Shown here piece by piece: positions 9,662-18,010 of a stretch of DNA of 64,000 bases. The notes beneath the pieces are model-generated. The model did no database searches and was not told where the DNA came from. It saw only the letters and a program-made list of their open reading frames with translations. The translations under genes were made by a program, and so were the position numbers. The DNA is from Rhodopseudomonas sp. BR0M22 (lineage in GTDB: Bacteria; Pseudomonadota; Alphaproteobacteria; Rhizobiales; Xanthobacteraceae). Within the stretch, counting starts at the first letter, position 1. Every line of letters starts with the position of its first letter. The DNA lies in assembly GCF_010907035.1 (NCBI RefSeq), contig NZ_QUMK01000028.1, positions 1 through 64,000 on the forward strand, given 5' to 3'.

Positions 9662-9742
9662 GCGTCTGGTTTCCCCCGAGAGCTTGTGATTGCCGGGGAG
9701 TGTCGCGGTTTCGGAAGCCGAGTGCAAGATGGCGACGCACCC

Positions 9743-9790
9743 CGTCATTCCGGGGCGCGCGCACCGCGCGCGAACCCGGAATCTCGAGAT
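9743..9790. repeat. GC-rich palindromic intergenic repeat
   Basis: CGTCATTCCGGGG followed by alternating GCGCGC, then CGCGCGAACCCGGAATC. The arms ATTCCGGG and CCCGGAAT pair around a GC-rich centre. This type of element is scattered widely in Bradyrhizobium-group intergenic regions. It lies between nitroreductase and the family A repeat that follows at 9824. Confidence 0.7.
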
Positions 9791-9823
9791 GAGCTGTTCG
9801 GGGCATGCCCGATCGTAGGACCG

Positions 9824-9904
9824 TAGCCCGCATGAGCGCAGCGACATGCGGGACGATGTATCATGCGGTGACCCCCGGGTATCGCTTCGCTCACCCAGGC
9901 TACG
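9824..9904. repeat. Dispersed imperfect palindrome, family A copy 2
   Basis: Begins GTAGCCCGCATGAGCGCAGC and ends in TCGCTTCGCTCACCCAGGCT AC; matches the copy at 5189-5280 at both arms with a diverged centre. Placed just beyond the 3' end of the beta-lactamase gene (stop at 9929) and upstream of nitroreductase. Confidence 0.85.
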
Positions 9905-9928
9905 CGCTACGCGCGGCGCGATCGATGG

Positions 9929-10810
9929 TCACACTCTCTCGGCAATGATGCGGGCAACCTGAGCCAGTACGGCCTCCTGATCCTTGATCGAACCGGGAGC
10001 TTCGCCAAGGTAGGCCGCAACGATGATCGGATCGCGGCCGGGTGGCCAAATCACCCCGATGTCGTTGGTCGATATCTTCGCCCATGTGCCCGGCTTGTTG
10101 GCGATCCGCCATCCGTTCGGCAGGCCGACGCGTAAGCGCCGCGCCGCGGCATCTCGTGCTTCGATCATCCAGGTCGTCAGTCTGGCCCGCGACGACGCCG
10201 ACAAGGCGCTGCCGAGCAGCAGCCGTTGCAGCGTTCCAACCATGGCTCGCGGAGAGGTGGTGTCGTGAATTTCGCCTGGTCTGACGATGTTCAGTTCGAG
10301 TTCTCTGTGATCGACGCGGGTGACCGGATCGCCCAGCGATCTCAGATACGCCGTGAGCGCGGACGGCCCGCCAAAACTGTCCAGCAGCAGATTGGCGGCC
10401 GTGCTGTCGCTGACCGTGATCGCCGCTTCGCAAAGAGCCGCAACCGTCATGCCCTCGGCTCCGACATGCGGCTTCGTCGCCGTGAACGGACTCACCAAAT
10501 CGCGTTCGGTGAATGCAATGCGCCGGTCGAGGCTTTCTTCGCCACGATCGACACGCGCCAGCACGAACGCGACGGCCAAGGCCTTGAACGTGCTGCACAG
10601 CGCAAACCGCTCGTCCAGCCGGTGGCCGACGAGCCTGCCATCCTTGCTGTCGAGGATCGCCACGCCAAGGCGCCCGCCGCTGCTCCTTTCGAGATCTCGA
10701 AGTCGACCCTCGATCTCGCTCGGCTCATTCTCGGCTCGTGCGAAATCGGTCGCCATTGCAGAGGCGGCCAGCACCGCCGCCGTCAACGCGGCCCGACGTG
10801 TCATCACCAT
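9929..10810 (-). CDS. Class A beta-lactamase with altered SDN and KTG motifs
   Basis: 293 aa. Residues 1-26 are a twin-arginine-like signal (TRRAALTAAVL, cleavage near ARA). Class A serine beta-lactamase landmarks: STFK at residues 73-76 (nucleophile Ser and Lys), ELELN at 170-174 (general base Glu, Ambler 166). Two motifs deviate: SDS at 134-136 instead of SDN, and KPG at 239-241 instead of KTG/KSG. The bases were checked on the reverse complement (AAC AAG CCG GGC). The changed residues normally contact substrate, so spectrum or activity may be unusual. No ampR-like regulator is adjacent. Ribosome site GGAGG lies 11 bases before the start. Confidence 0.92.
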   Translation of the reverse strand: MVMTRRAALTAAVLAASAMATDFARAENEPSEIEGRLRDLERSSGGRLGVAILDSKDGRLVGHRLDERFALCSTFKALAVAFVLARVDRGEESLDRRIAFTERDLVSPFTATKPHVGAEGMTVAALCEAAITVSDSTAANLLLDSFGGPSALTAYLRSLGDPVTRVDHRELELNIVRPGEIHDTTSPRAMVGTLQRLLLGSALSASSRARLTTWMIEARDAAARRLRVGLPNGWRIANKPGTWAKISTNDIGVIWPPGRDPIIVAAYLGEAPGSIKDQEAVLAQVARIIAERV

Positions 10811-11001
10811 GGGCGGTTCATCCTCCGACGCGCTGCGGTTCTTGTGCCCGGCGGAGCCAGATCGATCGTTTCGGGCAATACGGAGGTGAGCTTTCTATCG
10901 GTGATCAACAGCATCGCAGCCCGCTCGAGCGCAACGAAATGCAGGACAGCTCATCATCTTGTAATTCTTGGTATCGCTGCGCACGCGCAGGGCTGTGCTT
11001 G

Positions 11002-11502
11002 CTAGTTGTTTAGCATCCTCGATGCTGCGTTTGTGGGATCAAATACGGATATCTTTATGCCAGCCATTGCTAGAATGTGCTCGGCGTGTCGATAGTGATT
11101 AAGCCACTTCTCATCTCTTGAGGGATCGAGGCTTGATCCGACTACGATCAATCGGGATATCCCGGCCGCCGCAATAGCCCTCGCGCAATCTGCGCAAGGA
11201 AAGAGCGTGCCGTACATAGTTGCCCCGCGCAATGACTTTCCATGCGTTAATGCTGAGAAGATTGCATTCCGCTCTGCGTGTTCTAGTACGAAGTATTTCC
11301 AGTCGGGGTTCTGTCGGATTGCTTCGTGGCTTTGGTCCCGAGTGAGGCCGAGGACCGTCGGCGGTGCATTCGTTCCCTCGGCAACTACTTGCCCCTCTGC
11401 ATCGACGATGACGACGCCGACGCTGCGGTCGGGATCATGACTCTGCTGACGGATCTCTTCGCACCGAAGCAGGAATTTTTGGTCTCTTTGAGAAATTGCC
11501 AT
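11002..11502 (-). CDS. Deoxycytidylate-deaminase-like zinc enzyme
   Basis: 166 aa from the ATG at 11502. It has the zinc deaminase signature: His75-Ala-Glu77 within LEHAERNAIF and Cys103/Cys106 within PCADCARAI, with VGVVIVDAEGQVV as the first core strands. Size and the HAERNAI/PCADC pattern resemble dCMP deaminases (dCMP to dUMP) more than free-base or tRNA deaminases, but the substrate is inferred. The gene is in a locally low-GC stretch and is divergent from the dCTP-deaminase-fold gene, with only 48 bp between the two start codons, suggesting shared control and joint function. Confidence 0.82.
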   Translation of the reverse strand: MAISQRDQKFLLRCEEIRQQSHDPDRSVGVVIVDAEGQVVAEGTNAPPTVLGLTRDQSHEAIRQNPDWKYFVLEHAERNAIFSALTHGKSLRGATMYGTLFPCADCARAIAAAGISRLIVVGSSLDPSRDEKWLNHYRHAEHILAMAGIKISVFDPTNAASRMLNN

Positions 11503-11550
11503 GCTGGATGCCGTGCTGTACGAGGAGTCGAAGAAGGTAAGGAGTGTGCG
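11503..11550. promoter_or_regulatory. 48-bp divergent start region shared by the deaminase and DCD-fold genes
   Basis: Only 48 bases separate the minus-strand ATG (11500-11502) and the plus-strand ATG (11551). It contains the plus-gene ribosome site AAGGAG (11539-11544). With so little space, at least one promoter must lie inside the opposing gene, so the two transcripts overlap at their 5' ends. No clear operator is seen. Confidence 0.5.
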
Positions 11551-12411
11551 ATGGCACTTTTGGCGGGCGGCGAACTTGATCCAAAGCGCTTCTTTGAGGG
11601 AGGGAATCCGCAAGTTCAAGGATCAAGTTTCGATCTCACGATTGGCTGCATCTTTGATCATGAAGGTAAGAAGGTGGATGGCCTTTTTACGATTAAGCCA
11701 GGCCACATGGTCCAAGTTGTGTCTGCAGAAGTGCTCAAGCTTTCAGAGAAGCACACTGGGCATGTAACCTACAAAACCACAATGACAAGGCAGGGTATTT
11801 GGGCTTTGACAGTTGGTATCATCGATCCAGGTTGGAACGGCCCTGTCGCGACCACCTTGTTGAACTTCAGCAGGGTCGATCACACGGTCACCTCTGGTGA
11901 CGCATTCCTTCGTGTCAGCATATTCGAGCACGAGCCAGTGCCTATTGCGAAGCTGAGGAAGGCCGATCCGCTGGATATCTATCTTAAGGACATTCAAAGA
12001 GTCGCAGCCTCTAAATTTCCGCCAACATTCTTAGACAAGGATGAAATCGCGGAAGATGCGGGCAAGAATGTCCTCGATCGCATTCGGAAGGAAGCGTTAG
12101 TTTGGGTCGGCGGAATTGCGCTCATTTTTACGTTGCTGCAGGCAGTTGTGGGTTCTTTTGCTGGCGCGAGGGCAAATTTGACGGACATTGAATTGTTGAA
12201 GGCCCAAGTTCGTGCTCTGCAGAATGAGTTGCTCAGGGCGGGGGGCGAGAGAGCTTCTGCCGCGGGGCTAGTCACTCGACCTGATGACGTTCCTCGTAGT
12301 GCATGGCAGCCGTCGACAACGGAGCCGAGCCATCCTGGAGGATCTGGGGCCGTTTCAACTGCACCTGCTGGCCCAAAGGCTCAGAAAATTAATCCGCCAG
12401 CTCAGCCGTAA
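11551..12411 (+). CDS. Membrane-anchored dCTP-deaminase/dUTPase-fold protein lacking the catalytic glutamate
   Basis: 286 aa; start fixed by AAGGAG six bases before the ATG. Residues ~1-125 resemble the trimeric dCTP deaminase/dUTPase fold: VQGSSFDLTIG near the start and GIIDPGWNGPV around Asp92. Aligned on IDPGW-G, the position of the catalytic Glu of E. coli Dcd is Thr102 here, so ordinary dCTP deamination is doubtful. A hydrophobic helix follows at ~183-206 (WVGGIALIFTLLQAVVGSF), then a short coiled coil (LLKAQVRALQNELLRA) and a proline/serine-rich tail. Base use is far lower in GC than neighbours (25 of 60 in 11641-11700). Function unknown; nucleotide binding or sensing is plausible. Confidence 0.75.
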   Translation: MALLAGGELDPKRFFEGGNPQVQGSSFDLTIGCIFDHEGKKVDGLFTIKPGHMVQVVSAEVLKLSEKHTGHVTYKTTMTRQGIWALTVGIIDPGWNGPVATTLLNFSRVDHTVTSGDAFLRVSIFEHEPVPIAKLRKADPLDIYLKDIQRVAASKFPPTFLDKDEIAEDAGKNVLDRIRKEALVWVGGIALIFTLLQAVVGSFAGARANLTDIELLKAQVRALQNELLRAGGERASAAGLVTRPDDVPRSAWQPSTTEPSHPGGSGAVSTAPAGPKAQKINPPAQP

Positions 12412-12883
12412 CATTCAAGCCAACTGATGGAGTTCGACAGAGCGGTGTAATTTTTCCGGAATTCAGAAGCTTCAGACCTTGATGAAATTTCTATAGGCCT
12501 GTGTCCCTATCTCCGCCCCGTCCGTGAGGCGCGCTTCCAGAGGCGAATGGAGTGGGTGTGGCGCCTGCGGGCGCGATGCTGAGGTGCTTCCCAACTCCGG
12601 GAGATTAAGGCCATCGTCCGCCGCTTCAATAAGCGACTACCCTGTGCGTGGGACGGGCGTAGCGTTGTAGCCCGCATGAGCGCAGACATCCGGAGCGGTG
12701 AATTATCCCGTGGTCCCGGATATCGCTGCCGCTTATCCGGGCTACAGGCCGGTAAGCGCTGTGCCCTGGTGCGGTGCTTTGGCTTCTTTGCGTCCCGGCC
12801 ACAGACTACCCCATCCACATTCCGTCCGTGACCGGCGGCCGCTTTTGCGCTAGGCACGGCACGAATTTCCCCCGGAGCATCCC
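12412..12883. other. 472-base gene-free stretch with a family A repeat
   Basis: No convincing coding frame on either strand. The left part remains AT-richer, like the islet genes before it; composition changes to the usual high GC near 12500. The only recognised element is the palindromic repeat at 12667-12745. The stretch ends at the ribosome-binding region of the pseudouridine synthase gene. Confidence 0.6.
12667..12745. repeat. Dispersed imperfect palindrome, family A copy 3
   Basis: Begins GTAGCCCGCATGAGCGCAGA and ends TATCCGGGCTAC, so the outermost bases GTAGCCCG and CGGGCTAC are perfectly inverted. Compared with the copy at 5189 the centre is diverged. Confidence 0.85.
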
Positions 12884-14251
12884 ATGAGCCGCCGCGTCAA
12901 GAAACCTCTCGCCAAGCGTGGCCCCGACGGCACGCGCGGCAAGCCGGCGCGCGCCGGGCTGGGCGCCAAGGGCGGGAAGCCCGGCGCTAGCGGGGCGATC
13001 GCGGGCAAGCCGGGAGCCGGCAAGCCGGGCAGCGCCAAGCCGTCGCGCAATGCCAAGCCGTTGCGCGCCGGTGCGCCGTCGAAGACCTCGCGCGGCGAGG
13101 GTGCGGCGCGGCCGCCGCGGTCCGGCGACAAGCCAATTCGGTTTGGGGCAGGGCCGGCGCGATCGTCGCGGCCGTCAGGCGAAGGCAGGCCGCGCCCGGC
13201 GCAGCCGGCGCCGGTCGAGACCCGCGAGCGGCCCGAGGCCAAGCCCGACGCGCCGCTGCCGACCAAGGTCGAGACCGTCACCGTCACCGCGGACGAGAAC
13301 GGCATGCGGGTCGATCGCTTCCTCGAAGCGCGGTTTCCCGGCCTGTCGTTCAGCCACATCCAGCGCATCGTCCGCAAAGGCGAGCTGCGGGTGAACGGCA
13401 AGCGTGCCGATTCGAAGGACCGGCTCGAAGAAGGCCAGAGTGTGCGGATTCCGCCGCTCAAGCTCGACACCCCGAAGCTGCCCGGGCATCTGTCCGAGGC
13501 CGAGCAGAAGACCCTGCAGACGCTGAGGGACATGACGCTGTTCGAGGACGCCGACGTGCTGGTGCTGAACAAGCCGGCTGGGCTCGCGGTGCAGGGCGGC
13601 TCGGGCACGACGCGGCATATCGACCAGATGCTCGAAGTGCTGCGCGACAGTAAGGGCCAGAAGCCGCGGCTGGTGCACCGGATCGACAAGGAGACCGCCG
13701 GCTGTCTGCTCGTCGCCAAGACCCGTTTCGCAGCCACCGCGCTGACCGGCTCGTTCCGCCACCGCTCGGCCCGCAAGATCTATTGGGCGCTGGTCGCCGG
13801 CGTGCCGAAGCCGAAGCAGGGGCGGATCTCGACCTATCTGGCCAAGGACGAGAGCGAAGAGGATTCGATCATGCGTGTCGCCAAGCACGGCGACGACGGC
13901 GCCAGCCATGCGGTGACGTACTACGCGGTGGTCGAGACATCGGGGCAGAAGCTCGCCTGGGTGTCGCTGAAGCCGGTGACCGGGCGCACCCATCAGCTCC
14001 GCGCCCACATGGCGCATATCGGCCACGCCATCGTCGGCGATCCGAAGTACTTCAACATCGAGAACTGGCAGCTCCCCGGCGGCCTGCAGAACCGGCTGCA
14101 CCTCTTGGCGCGCCGCATCGTCATCCCGCATCCGCGCGGCGGCGTGATCGACGTCTCGGCGCCGCTGCCGCCGCACATGCTGCAGAGCTGGAACCTGCTC
14201 GGCCTGGAGCACGACCGGTTCGATCCGATCGAACATGCGCCGGAGGAATGA
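12884..14251 (+). CDS. RluC/RluD-type 23S rRNA pseudouridine synthase with long basic N-terminal extension
   Basis: 455 aa, against roughly 320 for typical RluC/RluD. Residues 1-~125 are a Lys/Arg/Gly/Pro/Ala-rich low-complexity extension, likely disordered and RNA-binding. The S4 domain follows (MRVDRFLEARFPGLSFSHIQ, then GELRVNGKR). The catalytic domain contains LVHRIDKETAGCLLVAKT with the catalytic Asp, then VTGRTHQLRAHMAHIGHAIVGDPKY, described by its ends VTGRTHQLRAHMA and GDPKY. It isomerises uridines in 23S rRNA; which positions cannot be decided from sequence, though RluC-type seems more likely. Confidence 0.92.
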   Translation: MSRRVKKPLAKRGPDGTRGKPARAGLGAKGGKPGASGAIAGKPGAGKPGSAKPSRNAKPLRAGAPSKTSRGEGAARPPRSGDKPIRFGAGPARSSRPSGEGRPRPAQPAPVETRERPEAKPDAPLPTKVETVTVTADENGMRVDRFLEARFPGLSFSHIQRIVRKGELRVNGKRADSKDRLEEGQSVRIPPLKLDTPKLPGHLSEAEQKTLQTLRDMTLFEDADVLVLNKPAGLAVQGGSGTTRHIDQMLEVLRDSKGQKPRLVHRIDKETAGCLLVAKTRFAATALTGSFRHRSARKIYWALVAGVPKPKQGRISTYLAKDESEEDSIMRVAKHGDDGASHAVTYYAVVETSGQKLAWVSLKPVTGRTHQLRAHMAHIGHAIVGDPKYFNIENWQLPGGLQNRLHLLARRIVIPHPRGGVIDVSAPLPPHMLQSWNLLGLEHDRFDPIEHAPEE

Positions 14252-14291
14252 CGCCCAGGCGCCGCTTGCGGCGGCGCGCGGCGATGCCGAC

Positions 14292-14651
14292 ATGGCCAAG
14301 ATGAAGCGACCTCACATCCTATTGGCCGCGGTTCTGGTCGTCGGCGCATGCGCCGGCCCCGCCGCCGCGCAGGTGGTGCTGCCGGGGGCGATGCCCTCGG
14401 CGATTCCGCCGCCGGCTCCCCCGCCATCGGCGCCGCCGCCGGTGATCACCGTGCCGAAGGTGCCGCAACTCGCCGCGCCGCCGCCGCTCACCCACGAGCG
14501 GATCCAGCCGGCGCCGGATCTGCCGAAGGCGCAGCTGCAGCAGCGCGGTCATTTCGGCGACCGGATCTCGCGCTGTCTCGACGAGGGCGCGGCAATGGGG
14601 CTCAACGCCAGCGAGCGCGCCGCGTATTCGCGCGCCTGTGCCAATCAGTAG
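14292..14651 (+). CDS. Small proline-rich exported protein
   Basis: 119 aa from the ATG at 14292, chosen because it begins a clean signal peptide (MKRPHILLAAVLVVGACAGPAAA); an in-frame ATG at 14235 overlaps the previous gene. The middle (~25-75) is rich in Pro/Ala and the last 40 residues form a conserved-looking tail with two cysteines (RCLDEG, RACANQ) that could make a disulfide. It sits between the pseudouridine synthase and the ATP12 gene on the same strand, probably in one transcript. Function unknown. Confidence 0.75.
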   Translation: MAKMKRPHILLAAVLVVGACAGPAAAQVVLPGAMPSAIPPPAPPPSAPPPVITVPKVPQLAAPPPLTHERIQPAPDLPKAQLQQRGHFGDRISRCLDEGAAMGLNASERAAYSRACANQ

Positions 14652-14665
14652 GTCGAGAAACCAGC

Positions 14666-15451
14666 ATGCGTGATCTGTTCGACGAGGTGGCCGGCAAGTC
14701 GCCGCTCGATCCCAACGAAGCGGTGCGGCGCACCAGCCGCGCGCAACTGCCGCAGCGGTTCTACACGCAGGCGAGCGTCACCGAGGAGGATGGCGGCTTT
14801 GCGGTGCGGCTCGACGGCCGCGCAGTGAAGACGCCTTCGCGCAATGCGCTGGCCGCGCCGGACCCCACACTTGCCGAAGCGATCGTCGCCGAATGGCAGG
14901 CGCAGGGCGAAACCATCGATCCGTCGACGATGCCGCTGACCCGGCTCGCCAACAGCGTGATCGACGGCGTCACCGGCCAGATCGATGCGGTGACCGACGA
15001 CATCGCCAAGTATTTCGGCTCGGACCTGCTGTTCTATCGCGCCGAGCATCCGGAGGAGCTGATCGCGCGCGAAGCTCAGCATTGGGATCCGGTGCTGTAT
15101 TGGGCCGCGGACACCTTCGGCGCGCATTTCATCCTGGCGCAGGGCATCATCCATGCGGCGCAGCCGGAGACCGCGATCGCGGCGGCGCGCGCGGCGCTGC
15201 CGGCCGATCCATGGTCGATCGGCGCGCTGCATGTCGTCACCACCATCACCGGCTCGGCGCTGCTGGCGCTGGCGCTGGCGCACGGCCGGCTCGATGCCGA
15301 TCAGGTGTGGACCGCGGCGCATGTCGACGAGGATTGGAACATCGAGCAGTGGGGCCTCGACGAGGAGGCCGCCGCGCGCCGCGCCGCCAAGCAGGCGGAG
15401 TTCGCCGCCGCCGCCCGGGTGATCGCGGCGCTGGGTTCCCGGAGAAGTTAA
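14666..15451 (+). CDS. ATP12 family F1-ATPase assembly chaperone
   Basis: 261 aa, typical of alphaproteobacterial ATP12. Visible landmarks: RFYTQASVTEEDGGFAVRLDG with VKTPSRN (the conserved first part), then IVAEWQAQGETIDPSTMPLTRLANSVID, described by its ends AEWQAQ and PLTRLANS, which is the ATP12 signature, and later FGSDLLFYRAEHPEELI and HWDPVLYW. The mitochondrial homologue binds free F1 alpha subunit during assembly; the bacterial one is presumed to do the same in the cytosol. Start ATG at 14666, 15 bases after the preceding stop, indicates co-transcription. Confidence 0.93.
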   Translation: MRDLFDEVAGKSPLDPNEAVRRTSRAQLPQRFYTQASVTEEDGGFAVRLDGRAVKTPSRNALAAPDPTLAEAIVAEWQAQGETIDPSTMPLTRLANSVIDGVTGQIDAVTDDIAKYFGSDLLFYRAEHPEELIAREAQHWDPVLYWAADTFGAHFILAQGIIHAAQPETAIAAARAALPADPWSIGALHVVTTITGSALLALALAHGRLDADQVWTAAHVDEDWNIEQWGLDEEAAARRAAKQAEFAAAARVIAALGSRRS

Positions 15452-15520
15452 CGACGGGTTTACGACCCTCGCTTAGTCTGATCGGATTGCGATTTCAGCA
15501 GCCGCCCGCAAAGGACAGCG

Positions 15521-17320
15521 ATGGCGATTTCGGTCAATCCGAACCTTCCTTTGGTCGCGCTGCAGGGCGTTACCGCGGACGTGCTGTTGCAGCCCGGGTC
15601 GGTGCTGCAGGCCAAGGTGCTGTCGGTCGGCGATAACAACCAGGTTCGGATCGCGATCGGCGGCCAGACCGTCGAAGCCACCACGCAGGTGCCGCTGCAG
15701 GCCGGGCAGACGTTGCAGGTGTCGGTGTCGCAGACCGATGCCGGCATTCGGCTGGCGATCGTCAATCAGCCGGTCACCACCACCGCGCAGGCAGCGCTGG
15801 CGGCGTCCGGCCCGGCGGTCGACAGCGTCACGCTCGGTCCCCAGGCGATCGTGGTGACCTCGGCGCAGGCGGCGCCGAGCATCGTGCCGGCGGCAACTCC
15901 GGCGCTGACGCCGCAGCAGGCCGCCGCGGTCGCGACCGCAGCCCAGACCGCGGTGACGCAGCAGACCGGGCTGTCGGCGCTGTTCGCCAATCTCGGCGCG
16001 GTCTCGGCGTCGAGCGCGCTGCCGGCGGCGGTGCGCGAGGCCGCCGCGCAGGTGCTGGCGCAGCAATTGCCGACCGCAGGCGGGCTCACCGGCGCCGACG
16101 TCCAGAAAGCGGTGCAGAATTCCGGAATCTTCCTCGAAGCCGCGCTGGCGGCGGGCACGCCGGCCGCGGGCGTTGGCACCGATTTGAAGGCGGCGCTTCT
16201 GGTGCTGCGTCAGGTGCTCTCCACCGCGCTCGGCGCCGCGACCGCGCAGGCCGGCGGCGCCACGACGACGCCAGTGCTGCAGAACGGGCAGGGCACTTCG
16301 CTGCTGGCGCTCACCGCGCAGCTCGAGGCCGAAGCCAATCTGCTCGGCAAGACCGGCCAAACCACCACCGGACAAGCTGCGGCGCCGACCGCTGCGAACG
16401 GCACGACGACGGCGCTACCGTTCACCGCCTCGCCGACTCTGGCGGCCGCGACCGCCGCGACCGCGGGTGCGAGCGCCAGCACCTCCGAGCAGTCGCTGGT
16501 GCAGAACGTGATCGCCCAGCTCACCGGCACCGCGACCTCGGCCACGACAACGCAGGCCGAGACCGCCGCATCCGCCAACGCGGCGTCGCTCAGCGCGCTG
16601 CAGCAGGCGCTGCAGGCGGATCCGCGCACCGCCGCGATTCTGCTCAAGGCCGGGCTGAACAATCCGGTGCTGCTGTCGCTGCTGCCGGCGCTGACCGGCA
16701 ACCGGGTCGTCAAGGACGACAGCGGTATCGCCCGCACGAATACGCCGCCGCCGCCGTTTCCCGGCGCGCTGCCGGCCGCCCAGCCGGTGATGCCCGCCCA
16801 TCTCGACCCGCACGCTCCGCTCGACGCCAATCTGCGCCGGATTCTGACCGAGACCGAGGGCGCGCTGGCGCGGCAGACGCTGCTGCAGGTCGCCTCGCTG
16901 CCGGATCGCGCTGACGCCGCGCCGGCGCGGCTCGATGCCGCCCAGCCGCGCTGGGCGTTCGAGATCCCGCTCGCCACCCCGCAGGGAACCGCCGTGGCGC
17001 AGTTCGAGATTTCGCGCGACCGCGACGAGGCCGCTCAGGTCGCCGGCGCGTCGGGGACGGTGTGGCAGGCGCGGTTTTCGCTCGATGTCGAGCCCGCCGG
17101 GCCGGTGCACGCGCTGATTTCGCTGCGCGGGGAGAAGACCATGGTGCGGCTGTGGGCGGAGCGCCCCGCCACCACCGCCCAATTGCGCGCCGGCGCCGCC
17201 GACCTCGGCCGCGCGCTCGCCCGCGCCGATCTGGTGCCCGGCGACATCGTGGTGCGCGACGGCGCGCCGCCCGCGTCACGCCCGGCCGCAGCCGGCCATT
17301 TTCTGGACCGCGCGCTGTGA
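15521..17320 (+). CDS. FliK-like flagellar hook-length control protein
   Basis: 599 aa. The long middle is rich in Ala, Thr, Gln and Gly, as in ruler proteins. The C-terminal ~100 residues carry a Flg_hook (FliK C-terminal) pattern: [21 protein letters not shown], given by its ends [10 protein letters not shown] and HALISL, then [16 protein letters not shown] and [10 protein letters not shown]. The next gene starts inside its stop codon (GTGA) and encodes an FlhB C-terminal-like protein, the known docking partner of FliK. No other flagellar genes lie in the window, so this is a detached pair. Whether it sets hook length or serves another role is inferred. Confidence 0.82.
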   Translation: MAISVNPNLPLVALQGVTADVLLQPGSVLQAKVLSVGDNNQVRIAIGGQTVEATTQVPLQAGQTLQVSVSQTDAGIRLAIVNQPVTTTAQAALAASGPAVDSVTLGPQAIVVTSAQAAPSIVPAATPALTPQQAAAVATAAQTAVTQQTGLSALFANLGAVSASSALPAAVREAAAQVLAQQLPTAGGLTGADVQKAVQNSGIFLEAALAAGTPAAGVGTDLKAALLVLRQVLSTALGAATAQAGGATTTPVLQNGQGTSLLALTAQLEAEANLLGKTGQTTTGQAAAPTAANGTTTALPFTASPTLAAATAATAGASASTSEQSLVQNVIAQLTGTATSATTTQAETAASANAASLSALQQALQADPRTAAILLKAGLNNPVLLSLLPALTGNRVVKDDSGIARTNTPPPPFPGALPAAQPVMPAHLDPHAPLDANLRRILTETEGALARQTLLQVASLPDRADAAPARLDAAQPRWAFEIPLATPQGTAVAQFEISRDRDEAAQVAGASGTVWQARFSLDVEPAGPVHALISLRGEKTMVRLWAERPATTAQLRAGAADLGRALARADLVPGDIVVRDGAPPASRPAAAGHFLDRAL

Positions 17321-17592
17321 CCACAACCGACACCAAGAACCCGCTCGCGATCGCCCTCCACTACGATTACACCGGCGCGCCGCGGGTGGTCGCCAAGGGC
17401 AAGGGCGTGCTCGGCGCCAAGATCATCGAAGTCGCCAAACAGCACGACATCCCGATCGAAGAGAACGAGATGCTCGCCGGCGCGCTGTCGCATGTCGAGC
17501 TCGGCGACGAAATCCCCGAAGAACTGTACAAGGCGGTGGCCGAAGTTCTGGCCTTCGTGCTGCGGCTGTCGGGGCGCGGCCCGGTGCGTTGA
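17317..17592 (+). CDS. FlhB C-terminal-domain homologue (type III export switch-like)
   Basis: 91 aa from a GTG at 17317 that overlaps the preceding stop by four bases (GTGA), indicating translational coupling. The sequence ([19 protein letters not shown], then [23 protein letters not shown], here marked by KIIEVAKQH and IPIEENEM, then [17 protein letters not shown]) matches the cytoplasmic C-terminal half of FlhB. The autocleaving NPTH motif and all transmembrane segments are absent. It resembles stand-alone FlhB-C proteins found beside FliK-like genes and could modulate export substrate choice. Confidence 0.9.
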   Translation: MTTTDTKNPLAIALHYDYTGAPRVVAKGKGVLGAKIIEVAKQHDIPIEENEMLAGALSHVELGDEIPEELYKAVAEVLAFVLRLSGRGPVR

Positions 17593-17593
17593 C

Positions 17594-18010
17594 TCAGTGC
17601 TGGCCGGCCGGCGCCTTGCCGATCAGGCCGAGATGGGTGAAGCGGAAGCCGGTCTTGTACTTCAGGCCGTAGCCGAGCGCGCGGTCGAAGCCGATATGGG
17701 CCAGCCAGATCATCGCCACCGTGCCGGCATAGGGAATCAGCAGCACGATCCCGGCGATCGCCAGCAGCAGCGGCCCGACCGTCGAATGCAGCACGTTGTA
17801 GACCACCGCGCCGACTTTCGGCCCGGCCAGATAGCCGAGAAAGCCAAGGTCGGGCGCGAAGAACAGCAGCGCGTACAGCTCCCACGGTGAATCCGAGATC
17901 ACGTAGAACAGCGAGCAGCCGACGAACAGCGCCAGGCCCTCGGCGCGCAGCACGGTGAGAACGCCTCCGCTCTCCTTGACGGGATCGGCGGTCGGCGGGG
18001 CGGCGGTCAT
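17594..18010 (-). CDS. DUF4260 family small membrane protein
   Basis: 138 aa from ATG 18010. About four hydrophobic segments. DUF4260 features: EGLALFVGCSLFYV, FFAPDLGFLGYLAGPKVGA, YNVLHSTVGPL and WLAHIGFDRALGYGLKY near the C-terminus. Members are inner-membrane proteins of unknown function found widely in bacteria. It is convergent with the FlhB-C-like gene, the two stops being a single base apart, with no terminator between them. Confidence 0.88.
   Translation of the reverse strand: MTAAPPTADPVKESGGVLTVLRAEGLALFVGCSLFYVISDSPWELYALLFFAPDLGFLGYLAGPKVGAVVYNVLHSTVGPLLLAIAGIVLLIPYAGTVAMIWLAHIGFDRALGYGLKYKTGFRFTHLGLIGKAPAGQH

Noticed and set aside
10811-11001. Possible remnant of a beta-lactamase regulator between the beta-lactamase and deaminase genes
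   Set aside because: No frame in the 191 bases resembles an AmpR or LysR fragment.
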